Shown here: piece by piece, positions 37,576 through 50,800 of the stretch | Layout of the letters: each line of letters starts with the position of its first letter | Numbering within the stretch: position 1 is the stretch's first letter | Assembly (NCBI GenBank): GCA_013397455.1 | Contig: VYZB01000014.1 | Coordinates: forward strand, 2,044,791 to 2,108,790 | Source of the DNA: Crotophaga sulcirostris | Lineage: Eukaryota; Chordata; Aves; Cuculiformes; Crotophagidae | Direction of reading: 5' to 3' | Length of the DNA: 64,000 nucleotides | Program-made: the position numbers and the translations under genes | The notes under the pieces: generated by a model | What the model was told of the DNA's origin: nothing | What the model saw: only the letters and a program-made list of their open reading frames with translations | The model's database searches: none

Positions 37576-37647
37576 GGCCCGGGCGAGGGGGTCCGGGAGG
37601 GTCCGGGCCCGGTGCCGCCGGGCAGAGGGCCCTAGGGCCGGGCTCGG

Positions 37648-38287
37648 NNNNNNNNNNNNNNNNNNNNNNNNNNNNNNNNNNNNNNNNNNNNNNNNNNNNN
37701 NNNNNNNNNNNNNNNNNNNNNNNNNNNNNNNNNNNNNNNNNNNNNNNNNNNNNNNNNNNNNNNNNNNNNNNNNNNNNNNNNNNNNNNNNNNNNNNNNNNN
37801 NNNNNNNNNNNNNNNNNNNNNNNNNNNNNNNNNNNNNNNNNNNNNNNNNNNNNNNNNNNNNNNNNNNNNNNNNNNNNNNNNNNNNNNNNNNNNNNNNNNN
37901 NNNNNNNNNNNNNNNNNNNNNNNNNNNNNNNNNNNNNNNNNNNNNNNNNNNNNNNNNNNNNNNNNNNNNNNNNNNNNNNNNNNNNNNNNNNNNNNNNNNN
38001 NNNNNNNNNNNNNNNNNNNNNNNNNNNNNNNNNNNNNNNNNNNNNNNNNNNNNNNNNNNNNNNNNNNNNNNNNNNNNNNNNNNNNNNNNNNNNNNNNNNN
38101 NNNNNNNNNNNNNNNNNNNNNNNNNNNNNNNNNNNNNNNNNNNNNNNNNNNNNNNNNNNNNNNNNNNNNNNNNNNNNNNNNNNNNNNNNNNNNNNNNNNN
38201 NNNNNNNNNNNNNNNNNNNNNNNNNNNNNNNNNNNNNNNNNNNNNNNNNNNNNNNNNNNNNNNNNNNNNNNNNNNNNNNNNNNNNNN
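37648..38287. other. Assembly gap (640 N)
   Basis: A run of 640 undetermined bases flanked by GC-rich minisatellite sequence on both sides. It probably hides THOC7 exon 1 and the transcription starts. The true length may differ from 640. Reading frames that appear to span it are meaningless. Confidence 0.99.
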
Positions 38288-38371
38288 ACGCCCAGACTCC
38301 TCCCGGGGAGCTCGCCCTTGGCCACCGCGGCCACCCCTTACAGGGCAGAGCGGGGCAAGGGCACAGCCGGG

Positions 38372-38826
38372 CCGTGGCGCCCGGCACCCACCGGGCCCGC
38401 GGCGGGAGGGAGCGAGGGCAGCGGCCTGGCAGGGACCGGGGGGGCAGCGCAGCGCCCAGTGCTGAGTGATGGCACCCACTGTCCTGCCGCTGCGGCGGGA
38501 GGGGGCGGCGGGGGGCACAGTCACACCGTGGCGCCCAGCACCCGGGCGGTGGCACCCACTGGCTGGCCCAGTGGTGGGAGGGAGCGTGGGCAGCAGTGCT
38601 GCAGTGCCTTCACCCTGGCCAGGGACCTCAGGACCCTCCCGCCATGACACCCAGTGCCAAGGCGGTGGCACCCGCTGGCCACCCCTGTGGTGGAAGGGAG
38701 CGACTGGGGGGACAGTCCTGCCATGGCACCCAGTGCCAACGTGGTGGCACCCACTGTCCGGCCCCTGTGGTTGAGAGGGAGCACGGGCAACAGCCCCATG
38801 GTGCCCTCGTCCTGGCCAGGGCGTGG
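38372..38826. repeat. Diverged minisatellite, units about 80-115 bp
   Basis: About five imperfect units each begin GTGGCACCCACTG or a variant (near 38373, 38469, 38550, 38665 and 38744). They share GTGGTGGGAGGGAGCG and CATGGCACCCAGTGCCAA. Some units carry an extra CCTGGCCAGGG segment, which explains the variable unit length. Short open frames here come from the repeat. Confidence 0.85.
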
Positions 38827-38830
38827 AGGA

Positions 38831-41800
38831 CGTGCTCATGGTGCAGGCATCAAGGAGTCTCCCTGGATCACCCTTCGCTCATCTGCACTGGGTGCTGGAG
38901 GACAAGGAGCAGGACACGGGTGGGCAACATGTCATTGTCCTGGAATGTTTCCTTGGGGAGCTTGGTGATCCCAAGTGGAGAGAAGCAAAAATTGTTTCTT
39001 CCTACCCTGAAAAACTAAGCTGGCACTGGAAAAAATGGCTAGAGGCTTCTGGAGAAAGGAGATATAGAGAGGTGTTACCAACAGCAAGTGTTGAGTTTTA
39101 GGCCTTTGCTCCAGACACTCCAACCCTTGGGCAGAGCTGAAGCTGGCCGTGTTATTGCAGTGTGTAGCGTGGTACACCAGACCTGTGCCCAGAGCCTGAC
39201 ACCCTCCTGTCCTCTCTTCAGCTTGGTTTGGACATGTCAGAGGCTTATGGACTTGTTCTGCCCAGCACCTTGCATTGACAGTGTCAGGGTCATGGAGAAC
39301 ATCAGGGTAAGAAAAGGACACAGTGAATGTGTGCTGTAGCCTGTGCTTTCCAGGTCGTAGCGATGTGAGTGAGTACAGGTGCTTTTTTATTCTGGATAGC
39401 AGCATTTAACAGCTATTTACAGATTTGTAGACTTTTCAAGCCAGGACTTTGCCTTCAGTAGACAACTGGTCAGATTCTTTGGAAGGTGCTGTTGGGAAAG
39501 CCTTATAAGGAGCAGTCATTAACACTCTGCCGGAACTTTCGGGAATAAAGAGTTTCCAACATAGAAAAAAACTGGATAAGTGGTTTTTATTCTTGAAATG
39601 TTTATGTATCATTATGTGATTTGTGAGTGATATAATTTTATGTGAAAACCTAACTCTCTATTCAGTTACACAAAGTTTGGGTCAAAGAACGGGCCATGAA
39701 TTCATGAGCTGTGTAAGCGCTATTAAAAACACTCACTTTTACGAACTCTGGATTTGTTGCCATTTGATCTAGTTGGTTTGACAAAGACTTTTGTTTTTCC
39801 TAAGGCCTCGGTCACTATGACATAGCCCTAGTATTATGCCAAAGGGTGAGAAGAAGACCTCTTTACCCACTGATTACCTCCTAGAAGTCTTAAGCATCTT
39901 GAAGCATCCAGTCTTATCAAGACTTAAAATTTTTCTTGCCCTTCTCTGAGCTCTTTCTGTTCTCTGAGCCCTTTCCTTTTCTAACAGAGAAGCTGATCTG
40001 AAGTGAAGACCATTGCAGATGAAAATCTGCAACAATGTATTTAATCATGTTAGAATAACTTTGTGTTGTTTTCTGTCATTTAATGCAATACAATCTTTTC
40101 TCACTCTTTGTTCATCATTCCAGGTTTGGTCAGATAGTCTTATTAAACTCTCTGCAGTGACAAACAGATAGTCCTTGAGTAATTAATTTAGAATACAGCA
40201 GTCCATGTGATTAGTTAATAGTATTTAATGACTTTTGTGCTGTTCTTGTCTTCGTGTTACTAATTACAAGATTCTTACAAAATCTCTGTACTGGGTCTTA
40301 GGCTCATAAGAACAATTCAGGGAATAAAGCCATTCTTTTTAAGACAGGGCTTTCAGGCATCATTAATGTTCATTAACATTTCTCTTTTAGAATGGGGAGT
40401 AGAACTTGGTAAATATATCATCAAGAATCTGACTAAGGCTACTTATTGACATAATAGCTTGTTCTCTTTCCTGTTCTCTGTTGCCGAGATGTTTTTTTTC
40501 CCAGGAAGCTAGTTCCAGCTTGCTGGGTTTCTATACCCACTTGAGTATTCACAGTATCTTTGGAGTCTTCTTTCTATTTGCTCCATTACCAAGTAGAGTT
40601 CAGCACCTTGTATGTATGAAACGGCCCTCGTTTCCCATGTATGGAGTCTGTTTTGCGCTGGGCCTTATACGGGCACGTTTTTTCTGTTAATTCAGTGTCA
40701 TATGCGATGTCGGTCCCTGGAGCCAGGCTGACCTATTCCTATTTGTTTGTTCTTCACCAGTTGGTGTATCCCATGCAGGTTCTATCAGCTACAGTCTTTT
40801 ATACAACCCTTCAGCTGGCTGGCAGCAATACGGAGTAGCATTGGACCTTCCTTAAGGCACCACTACTGGAGATTCATGCAATAGGAAAAAATGTCTTGCG
40901 CAGGGCATAGCACCTTTCTCTGTGCCAGCTCTTTTGGAATAAGTACCTGCGCGTGCCAGCTTTCAGCCAAGCTAACTGTGATGTAGTTTTCCCTCTTTCC
41001 TGGAGTTCCCTTATGTGTGCCATATGGTAAGACCCTGGAGCAGCTTATACATAATAATTTGTTGCACACCTGTGCTTGTCAAAAATGTTAAATGATCGGC
41101 TGTAATGTTTCTAGGGGACTCTAGATACAAGGAGTATAAGCTAGGTAAGTTTAATACTACAAGATGTTATAAGTACATGGAACTGACTCACATTTTTTAT
41201 TAGTATCCTTTTTTTCTGAAAAAAATGACTTTTAACTCCACTGGATTTTTTTCATTGAGGAAATCTGTTAATGTTGAAGACTTTTTTCCTGAAAAAAAGT
41301 CTATGAGAGTCAAAGTTTAAAGTGATTTTATACCTCCTCCCCTTTTCTTTGGCTGTGTATATATATTTTTGTTTTCCAACTACAGAAAAAGTTAAAGGGG
41401 AAGAAGCTTTTTATAGTATTTCAGGCTATAATGAGCTATGATTTTTAGAGCTAAGAAAACAGCTTTAACTATTGATGAGGTGGATTTAAAATATTTTTCC
41501 TAGGCCTCCCTAATAATTTATGAGGTGGTTTAAGTTTCCAGGTTTTCTTTGTGTTGAATAACTTCTAAATCAGACTGCTGTGTCGCACTAAATCTTACTG
41601 AGATCTAAGTATAGTAGGTCAGAAACTACAAGGTATTTTTATCCAGTCCAACCTATATTCTTGTCAGAAAGCCATGCCAAATTTATTTAGTGAGACCTAT
41701 TTTCTGTAAGCCTGTGTTTAGCATTGCTTTTTACCACCATCCTTTATTTCTCTGCTGCTTGTATACCATGATTTTGTGCAAAACTGATATCAAACCAACC

Positions 41801-44800
41801 TATTGGTGTCACCCCATTTTCTCATTTTCAGTTATATTGTGTTATATTTTTTCTGTGGTCTTTAGCCTCAACATTGACGGAAAACTGGCATCAGTGTTTC
41901 AAGAGCTTGTCATCTCATTCTGTAAAAACTCTTAGGCACTGGCTGTCTAGTTCTGCAGATATTAAAATATTCACTTTTGGCAGATAAACCTGAAATTTTT
42001 CAATCCATCAATTGGGGTAAAAAAGTAGTAGGATTTCTCTTTTCTTTCGAAGATACTAAGCAGCTAGCCTTGTAAAAAGCTTTCCTATCGTGGACCCTTG
42101 TATTTCTGCAGAGCAAGCACATTTTCGTAGAATTACAACATATAGAGAGAAGCAAAAGTGAAAAAACTTGTGACTGTAGTGACAGTAACAATAATTTTAA
42201 AATGCAACACTTTATTATCCAAACAGTAATCAATTTTGCTGTCAGCTGCCTGTGCTACCCTGACTGATTAAATGTACAGTTAATACCATGCTTTAAAAAC
42301 CAGGCTCCTGTCAGGTAATAATGTAACCACAAGCTGTGGGCTACAGGCTTGTTTTTGTTTCTTGTTTTCCACTTTGTAACTGAAAGAAGCATGTAAGATG
42401 CCAGATTTTTTTCCAGCAGTTTGATAAATGCAAGTACTGGAAATACAATGTTTATTGTAAAGACATTTCATTACTGCTTTTTTCATTAAGGGAGACAAAA
42501 GCTTATATTAGTCATTTGAAAAAAAACCTGTTCTGCATGGTCCTTTTAAATATATTTTTCCTAAGGAAGGACTCTGTCTCTTCGTTAACTAGACAATACA
42601 GGTGGCATTCTGATATTGCCCTTGTATAGAAATCTTCACAGGAATTGCAGAACTGCTTTCTGCATTTCATATCTGGATCCTACTGAATATACATGAAGTT
42701 TGAAGACCAATTATTGCACATTTTCAGGTGATCTGTCACTAATTTCTTAAAGCTTGTCAAACTCGATTTGAAACTGCATGATACTGGATATTTAGGCATT
42801 TGGTGTAGAAAACTGAGCTTACAGGTGTGGGGATGCTCCCAGCAGAGGAAAGCATGCCTTGTGTGCTGTCAAAAGGTGCTTTAATTGAGGCAAAGGAGTT
42901 ACTCGAAGTTAGAGGTGGTACTGGGTTACTGGTGATTTGAGAGGTTCCCACTTGGCAAGAAAGTCAAAGGCTTTTAGCAGATATCGCATGAAACTCAGTG
43001 TCGTGAAACTGCTACAAGACAGATTTGGTGGTTAGATTCTTCTTTTAATCTAAAAATCCTTAGCACCTTAGACTCCAGCTGCCTGTGCAATGCTTCGGAC
43101 AACCTACATGGTGTCTGCATTCTGTGATTTAAAATGACTGTTGGGTAATTTTAGGGTGGCACTTTGTGTTCCGTGTATCTTGTAGGGAAGCCGCCGTTTA
43201 TTCTTTTGGAATTATTTTTGGCAGGATTAGTCAGTTATCTAGTCACCTCTTAGTTTGTTGGCAGGATGTTTTCAGTCTGACTTTCTTTATTTTATTTTTA
43301 CAATAAAAAAGAACATATTTTTATTTTTCCTCCCCAATCCTTCAATTCATGGATTTGGTACCATTTACATTGTGCCCTGAAGACCATCAGTGGCGTGCCA
43401 GAGTTCTCAGAGGAAGAGGTGCGTGTTGAATGAGATTTGACTGACTAAGAAGAATTTGTCTTTGTTGGCATTTGCCCAAGTGGTAAATGTTTGTATTTAA
43501 CTGTGGCTTGAAAAGTTGGGTGAACAATAACAGAGTTGTGAATATCATATTTGCTGGTATCATGTTTAAATAAATAACTGTTAGGGCTACTGAGGAAGTT
43601 TTGCATGGAGGTTACAAGGGAAAGCAGGAATTTCCTCCTTTGGAAAGCAGCTCTTGCCTGACTTCAGAGCGGCGTTTTCTGCATCACGTGGCCAGCTGCT
43701 TTGACTCGGCTAAGAAAGCTGAATCAGAGCTATTGCGCAGCTTCTGAGTCAGCTTTTCAAGGTTTAATAAAAGTTGATTGGTTGAGTTTGTTTTGTTTTG
43801 TTATTTTTTTTTTCTTAAAGCAGTCCAAATCTGTAAAAGAAGACCTAGGCATTTTAAAAGGCTTTGAGCTTGGCTGCACCACGGTGAGATGTTAGAACAA
43901 ACGCTTCTGTCTCAGAAGGTGAAGAGAGAGAGTATCAGGTCTATATTGATAAACATATGTTTCTTCTTCTAAATTTGGTTTATATTTTGCTTTGGATTAT
44001 TTTATGGTGTATTTTCTTTTAATAGAGTAACTCTGTCAGTGGGTAGTGTTTAAGCACAGCTACAATTTACAGTTCCCGTAGAACGTGATACACTGAAGCG
44101 TGTTCTCCCCCCCTGATTTCCGAGTAAAATGCAAACCTGGGCTATGTGACAGAAATCATAAGAGGTATGGGCACAGCCTTTGGTGATGCTGGCTCAGTTT
44201 TAGGTTTTAGTAGGTCATGTGTTGAATGAAAACACTGAGCTTTGTTTCTGACAATCGTTATCCTACGATAATGTTATCCTAGTGTTATCCTAGTGACTGG
44301 AGGCAGGGTGAAACCCCAAAGAAGTTGTGGCCTCCTTAGGAATAAGGCATGCTCTCCTCAGTTTCTTTCAGTTTCTTGAGTAGGCCCTATGTAGCTTCTA
44401 AACTATTGCTTCACTTGTCAGAGCAGATGGTTTAAACAAATATTTCAAGAGCTGTATGATAAGAAGATAACCAGTCTTTTCCAGCAGAGACTGTCAGATT
44501 CAGAAGGGGCACATCCAGGTTGTGCTATTTCCTTGCCTTTCTCAGGCTGGTTGTAGCAAAGGGAATGCTGGTCCAACTGAGGCCAGATGAGAAGTGTTTC
44601 CATGAAGGTGGAGGGGACCAAATGGTTTAGTGTTTGCTGGTGTTTCATTAAGATTATACCAGCTGGACCAGCTTGAAGGAGGTGATGAATCTGCTCTTTT
44701 TCTATGCAGTAGTCGAGGTAGGAATGTGCTTAAATCCTGCCTATATCCAGGGCTAAGAACCTTTCTCTAGGGAGCATTTTGGATTCATGCTCTCTTGAAA

Positions 44801-47800
44801 TTAGGATCATAAGCCCTTTCTTTTAAAAGGGAGCAAAGGTCAATCTTAGCTTTCAAAACCCAGGAGGTGGCAATGGTTCTGGTTCCCTTTTCGTCATTAG
44901 CAGAGCTGTTATCCGCTCGACTGCTCACCACACATGTGGGAGACTCCAGCCCAGCTATCCTCCTTCCAAAGGGAATTAATGCCCATAATTCTTTCCATCA
45001 GAGCAAATTTTGTAATCACCAGGCTGTTGGCTAGTATGAGGTGTTGTTGCTGTCCAAAAGATAGACTGAACACAATAGTACAGCCCAACACAGAAGATAT
45101 CGGAAGACTGAAGGCTAAGGTGTTCAAGAAAATAATCCGTAAAAGCAAACTAGTGGTTTCAGAAGTGCAAGAGAAGAACACATAAGCATGGCAAAGATAA
45201 TTTTTGCATTGCAGATAAGATTCTGTTCAAAGATGTATGAATGCCTTCCTGTTGACTTCCAAATTTTATGTGCTAGCAGGGATAGAATTTGGATGTGAAA
45301 AGTGTAGGCAAACAGAAAAAAAAATTGTGGAATAAAATAATCTGCTTCCTAAATGGTTTTGGTGAATTGCAAAAGGTAAGTAGAAAAATTCATGTCAAAT
45401 GTCAGTAAAAAGTGAATTGGACACAAAATACCTCATCTATAAACTGTGTGTATATACGGATGTGTTTATATATACCTGTAAGTTTTCATTTGAGATATGG
45501 AAGTGATTATGTATGTGCCCAAAGCATTAAGCCCAAAATGTTATTTCTCTTAACAGTATTTACTAAACTCCAATGTAACTTTTCTTACAGTAATTTTTTA
45601 GTAGAGACTTGGTATAAACACACTTTTATGTTTGCTGCTTGTTTTTATTTTTGCAAATCATTAGTGCAGAATGTTTGAAAACCACAAGGAGTTCTTTCTG
45701 GTCCTCAGACATTTGCCTTTATTCTAATAAAAATTTCAATGTTGATTACACGTGGAGAGAATTGAACTAATGAAAGAGGGAAGGCAAAAAAATTGGAATT
45801 TATAACTTAAATGAATAAAGATTGGCTTGTAAGAGGCGAGAATAAAGTAAAGTCTTGCTAATAATAACTACACATATGCACCTGTGATTTTGTGGTTCGT
45901 TGTAAGTATTTTCACTTCAGTTTCATTCCTGTGTTACTTTGGCAGTTATGGGTTGGGTTTTTTAAATTTTTGAGATCTGCTTGTGGTTTTTGATGTGTGT
46001 GTGTGTATATGTAAAGTTAGGGTGGTGTTGAACGTATCCCGAAATCAAATTGGGCGCACGTATATTAAAATAAAACATATGGGATTTTTTTTGAATGTCA
46101 TGAATTTGAAATTTAATTTTAAGAGTACCCGAATTGCACTTGAGCCACAGCTACTTTGCCAGGATTGGAACAGGAGTATATTTACAGTCAGGTTTTCTGG
46201 TAAAGCTTTTGTTTCCTGTTGTTACATGAAAGACTTCCACTAACAGGAGCAACTGACTGTAACTGTAGTTTCTGTCATCAAACAAGTAGAAGGAAATAGT
46301 TCCAGAGCTCTATATTAAAGGTGTCTGTCCTGGCCTTGAAGCTCTTGAACAAATTCTGAACTTTAGTAGTCCTCTCAAATGTTGGCATAGCCATGTAATA
46401 CAATGATAACAGAGGTAATGAGTTTCCTAGTGACTGGTTTATTCTTATTGAATCTTCTTTATTTGTAACTGCCTCTTTATAGAGTCTGTTCCCCATCGTG
46501 TCTTTCCAGGACTGGTCTACTGACTTTGGCACAGAGAGTTACAACTCTAAGACAGCCGTTTTGCAATCTGCATTTTCTTCTCTTTCTGCATGTATCAATG
46601 AGTATCATTGCTGCTCAGTGTCTTTACCCTGGTAGGGGCTCTCCATGTTGCTCTCCTGTGGAGATGGATGCTATCAGAATGTGCTGCTCCCTCAAAGAGG
46701 CCTCATAAAGTTATCCGGCAAGTACCGTCCTCTCTACATAAACAGTTGTTTTCGGTTGGCTTCTGTGCAGGGGGTGGCTTTTAGGCAGCTGCAATACTGT
46801 CATTGCTTGGGGAAAAGTAACAAATGGGTAAGCTCTGGAAAAAGATATCTCCTGGTAGGTGTGGGCAAGGTAAAGGGCTGTTTGGTGTGGCTGAGGAGAG
46901 CGTTACAGTAATTCACATCAAAATGTGATTTTTTTTAACAAAGTTGTAGAAATGGGAAAACATTACCTGAACTGTGCGTCATCAGTTGAAGAGGAATAGT
47001 TTCTGCTAATCCTGTTGTTAGCAGGGCCCAGACTTTGCTAGGCTCTAGTGTGCATTTGTTGAGAAAGAAAGAGTCATTGGAAATCCCATGATCTCTTTTC
47101 CCAAAATTCCTCTGATGTCAAGTCAAAGATCTTCCCAGGCATGTGTCTTCATCAAGAGGAAAGTGGAAACTGTGATATAGTTGCGTTGAGACTGTGATAT
47201 AGTTGTTGTTATCAGAGTGTTTGAAGCTTAAAAGTAAAATTTGCTATAGAGTTATAAATACTCGAAAAAATAGAAAATGTAACTGCTGAGAGTTTATGCA
47301 CAAAAATGTAATGTTGGAGGATATATAAAAGAAAAAAGTCACTTTATGGGCTCATTTTGTGGAGATTTACTTTAGTGCTTTCATATTATTTTTTGACGTT
47401 TTCTTGCCACTTGGCAAGCAGCTTTCTATGTTTTGAGTGCTTCACCAGCTCCTCTTTGTCTCTGATATCCACAGGAATGTGCGTAGTTCTGCTGCAGAGT
47501 AATGGGACCAACTTCCTTTTTTACATTTGGGGTCACACCATAATAATGACATTTTTTTAGCTTAGGAACATGGCTTGAATTTTTGAAGTGGTAGGAATAT
47601 CTCATGTACTTTTGCTTGGTTTTATTTGCAAGTACAAAGCACTACACATGGAAGGAGTACCTACTGTGTTCTAGCTGAGCTTCCTAAACTTTCTTAGATA
47701 AAAATAACAGCTATATTATTAAGGATCCCTGGTTTCTGAAAATCAGACTGCTTGGTCTGCGTTAGTTTTGGAATAAAGTGTTAATTAACTGCACACATGC

Positions 47801-50800
47801 AGGACAGCAGGGTCTATGTTGAATGAAACTGGGAAAGAGGAAGCATGGAGATGCCAGTGAAACTGCTTAAAGATCTGAAAAGTGTGATGCGTAAACAAGT
47901 GCCAAAATAATGGAATTCCTGGGCTCAAATAAGAGGGGATGGAGAGAGTGAGCAGCCGGATGTATTGGAGAGCATTGCAATGCAGGAGGGGGCTATGGCA
48001 GGTAGGGAAAGAAATAGGTCAGATAGCAACAATGAAGGTTCAGCATGGACAAACAGTTTTCTAGTGGAAGTACTGAAACGTTGGAATAATTACCTGTGGG
48101 GACAGCAGTGCTTCCATTGCCTGGGGTCTTTTAGAGCAGATTCAATTAGCAGTGTTGTTCCCACCCCATGGTTTAGTTATTCATGTCCTGGGGCTGAGGG
48201 AGGACTCTCAGACCTCTGGAGGTTCCTTCCATCCTGCCTCTGGGTAACAGACCTCTAACTACACATTGCACAGATTTTAATAGGATCAGACCACAGCACT
48301 GATACACGCTGAAACCTATTTTCCACCTCTGTGGCCTGCTCAGCAGTTCTGTTTCAACTGGAATTTGTTGTCTCTGTAAGAAAGGCTATGGTAGTTGGCA
48401 AGTGAAGGTTATGTTTCTCAGTGGATTTGGTTTTTTTGGGGGTGTTTCTTGCATGTCATCCTCCAGGATGATGCTATAGTGAGTTTAAATAATAACTCTT
48501 CTCTGCTGTAATGTTGCATCCGGGCCACTTATAGAATTGTTATTCTACTTGGAAAAACTAAGAGGATTCCTGGAGTGGCTTGTGGGGAAGAAGTGTGACC
48601 TGAGTGTGGATCTGAATGAGCAATTTTTCTAGCTGGCTGCATGTATGCACGAGTGAGACACTGTTGATTTCAATAGACTACAACTTGACATTTGGTTCGA
48701 ACGTAGGTAGCCATGCTCAACATTGAGCTTTGTAATCCCACTTAATTCCTTTTAATCCGTGAATGTGTCTCTCTTTAGGAAAAAAATAATTTCTTAGTGG
48801 GACTAGCAGTAAGAGGAGATGTAACATGTGGCCTGGAAGTTGTGTATCCATTGCAACGTTAGATGTGAGAAGTCTTGTGCTTTTGTTACGCTTCATTACC
48901 AGTTGTCTTGATCATGAGCAGAAGAGTGAGGGAACTGGAGAACTGATTTCTTCGCAGGACATTATTAGACGTAGCTAATAAATTATTTTAATAGTTAACA
49001 GTATGGTAGCACACACTTACACAGCTGCGGCTTCATATCTCTGTAGGGTTTGCAGAGAAGGTAACTGCTACTGGGAATATGTTAAAATGCAAATTATTCT
49101 ATTCTCCAGGTAAATGTAGATAATAACCAAAAAATCCTTCCTTTTATTCAGTCAGAGAGTAATCTAGTGGTGGTTTGATTAATGCTGGAGGATTGAGTGT
49201 CCTATTAATAGCTACATAAGTAGTAGTAGTGAGAAAGAGAGATGGTTTTCATATAGTATAGTAAACTACTGTGAATTAATATAGCATGTAAATATGTGCC
49301 AAATTTACAGTGTGTAAAAAGTGGTGTTGGCTTTTGTGGACACTTAAGCCACCAGTATGTTTGAGTCAGTATGAAGCTATATCTTAAAATGAAAACGTTA
49401 AGGTTTTTAAATTAAGTTTCATACCACTAGAAAGACATTGTTAATCTCATTAGTATTACTAACGTCGTTAACGTTAGTGCTTTGTCAGCGGTTTTACACA
49501 GGCAGTCTCTGACAGGTGACTGTTGCGTCTCCAGCTAATAAGGACATTTTGATTTCCGTTTCTTAGCACGTCTGAGCATGTTTCTCAGCAGCCAATCTGA
49601 AACATAGGATTTACATGAAAAGTACAGTGCTATTTTGTGTGCATTTTCCCCACCTGCACAGCTGAAGTGCTTGTAGCAAAATACAATTGCGTTTTTTGGA
49701 GAAAAGCAAGGAGACAGGGGCCAAGCACTCATTAGTTCAAAGTTGTGTTAAAGGAAGAATCCCAAATAATTAATTTTTTTAAGCTGGTTGTAACTTTCTA
49801 GAACATGAGTGCTTGGTGTTTTTGAACGGGATGAACATTTCTTCCGTTGCTCTCCCATTTTCTACTCGTTGCGGTGTTTCGTGCAAGGCGATGAGCTCTG
49901 ACTCTAGATGGCAGTCACTGGTAGGCAAAGGGAGGGATCGCTCTGGGCTACTAGACTTGGACCCTGCCAGTCTCTGCACCGGTTGATTCCCTGGTTGGAA
50001 TTTTTATGGGATTGGAGTGCAATAAAAGTGTCACCTCACCTTCTCTCCCTTCCAAGCTGCAACAGAGATTCTGTGGAGAAAAAAAAAATTGGGGCAAAAA
50101 TTAAGAGAAAATGAGAAAATGTTGCAGTGAAAGAAACATTGACAAAAGAGAGGTTTGGTAATGCTGACAATAGTGAAGAGGTCTCTTTTATATCAGCAAG
50201 GCTTTGTCCTAGATTAGCAGAAATAAATTTGTTTGTAATGGGAGAAATACCAGTTTCCCACTAAATTCAGTTTCAAGGAGTAAAATAAACTGACCAAGGT
50301 GCAACCCGGAGTAACAGGAGTGGAAGAATCTGTGATTGTCGTCTTGTTTTAACAAGTGAGGATTTCCTCACAGTCCCGTGGGCATGTGTTGTTGGAGAAA
50401 CCGTTCTTTTTGCTTACTGTGTCCTGTCTTCCACCACCCCCTAGTCCTGTCCTCCTCTGCCTTTGCAGTGTCCATTCCCCCTTCTTAATTTCTGAATTCC
50501 TTCCCATCATTTCCCAGGTAATTTCTTCATACCTCTTAGCAATCTGTCTCTTAACTCTCCACTCTCTCTCCTCTCTTTAAAGCGGGACAAGCTTTGGAGG
50601 TTTTTCTTCTCTCCCCTTTCTTCATTTAGGTGCTGTTTGCCTTCCTAACCCATCACTTCTAAACGGTTTGATGTACCATTGCAGTTAGAAAGGGCAGCAG
50701 CACTGAAGCAAAGGAACAACAGCTTCTCAGCACTTGCTGTGCAGGGATGATTACACTTCATGAGATGAACACTGCTTGATAAGAAAGCTATTGTTGTAAT

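Larger units (their letters stand above)
36854..38830. promoter_or_regulatory. GC-rich block, probable shared THOC7/ATXN7 promoter
   Basis: Sequence on both sides of the N run is extremely GC- and CpG-rich, unlike the AT-rich flanks. It lies immediately upstream of THOC7 exon 2, so the THOC7 first exon and promoter must be here or in the gap. In human, THOC7 and ATXN7 are divergently transcribed neighbours, so a bidirectional CpG-island promoter is expected. The core promoter itself is not visible. Confidence 0.65.

Noticed and set aside
36944..38839. Very long frames (up to 631 codons) across the GC-rich block
   Set aside because: They run through the N gap and through tandem repeats. The apparent length is an artefact of N bases and a period divisible by three.
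44909..45185. Antisense pair of 83-90-codon frames with a CCCC run
   Set aside because: No known domain. The four-cysteine cluster alone is not evidence, and there is no exon context.
48695..48712. GGTTCGAAC resembling a tRNA B box
   Set aside because: No A box or cloverleaf could be found at the right distance on either strand.
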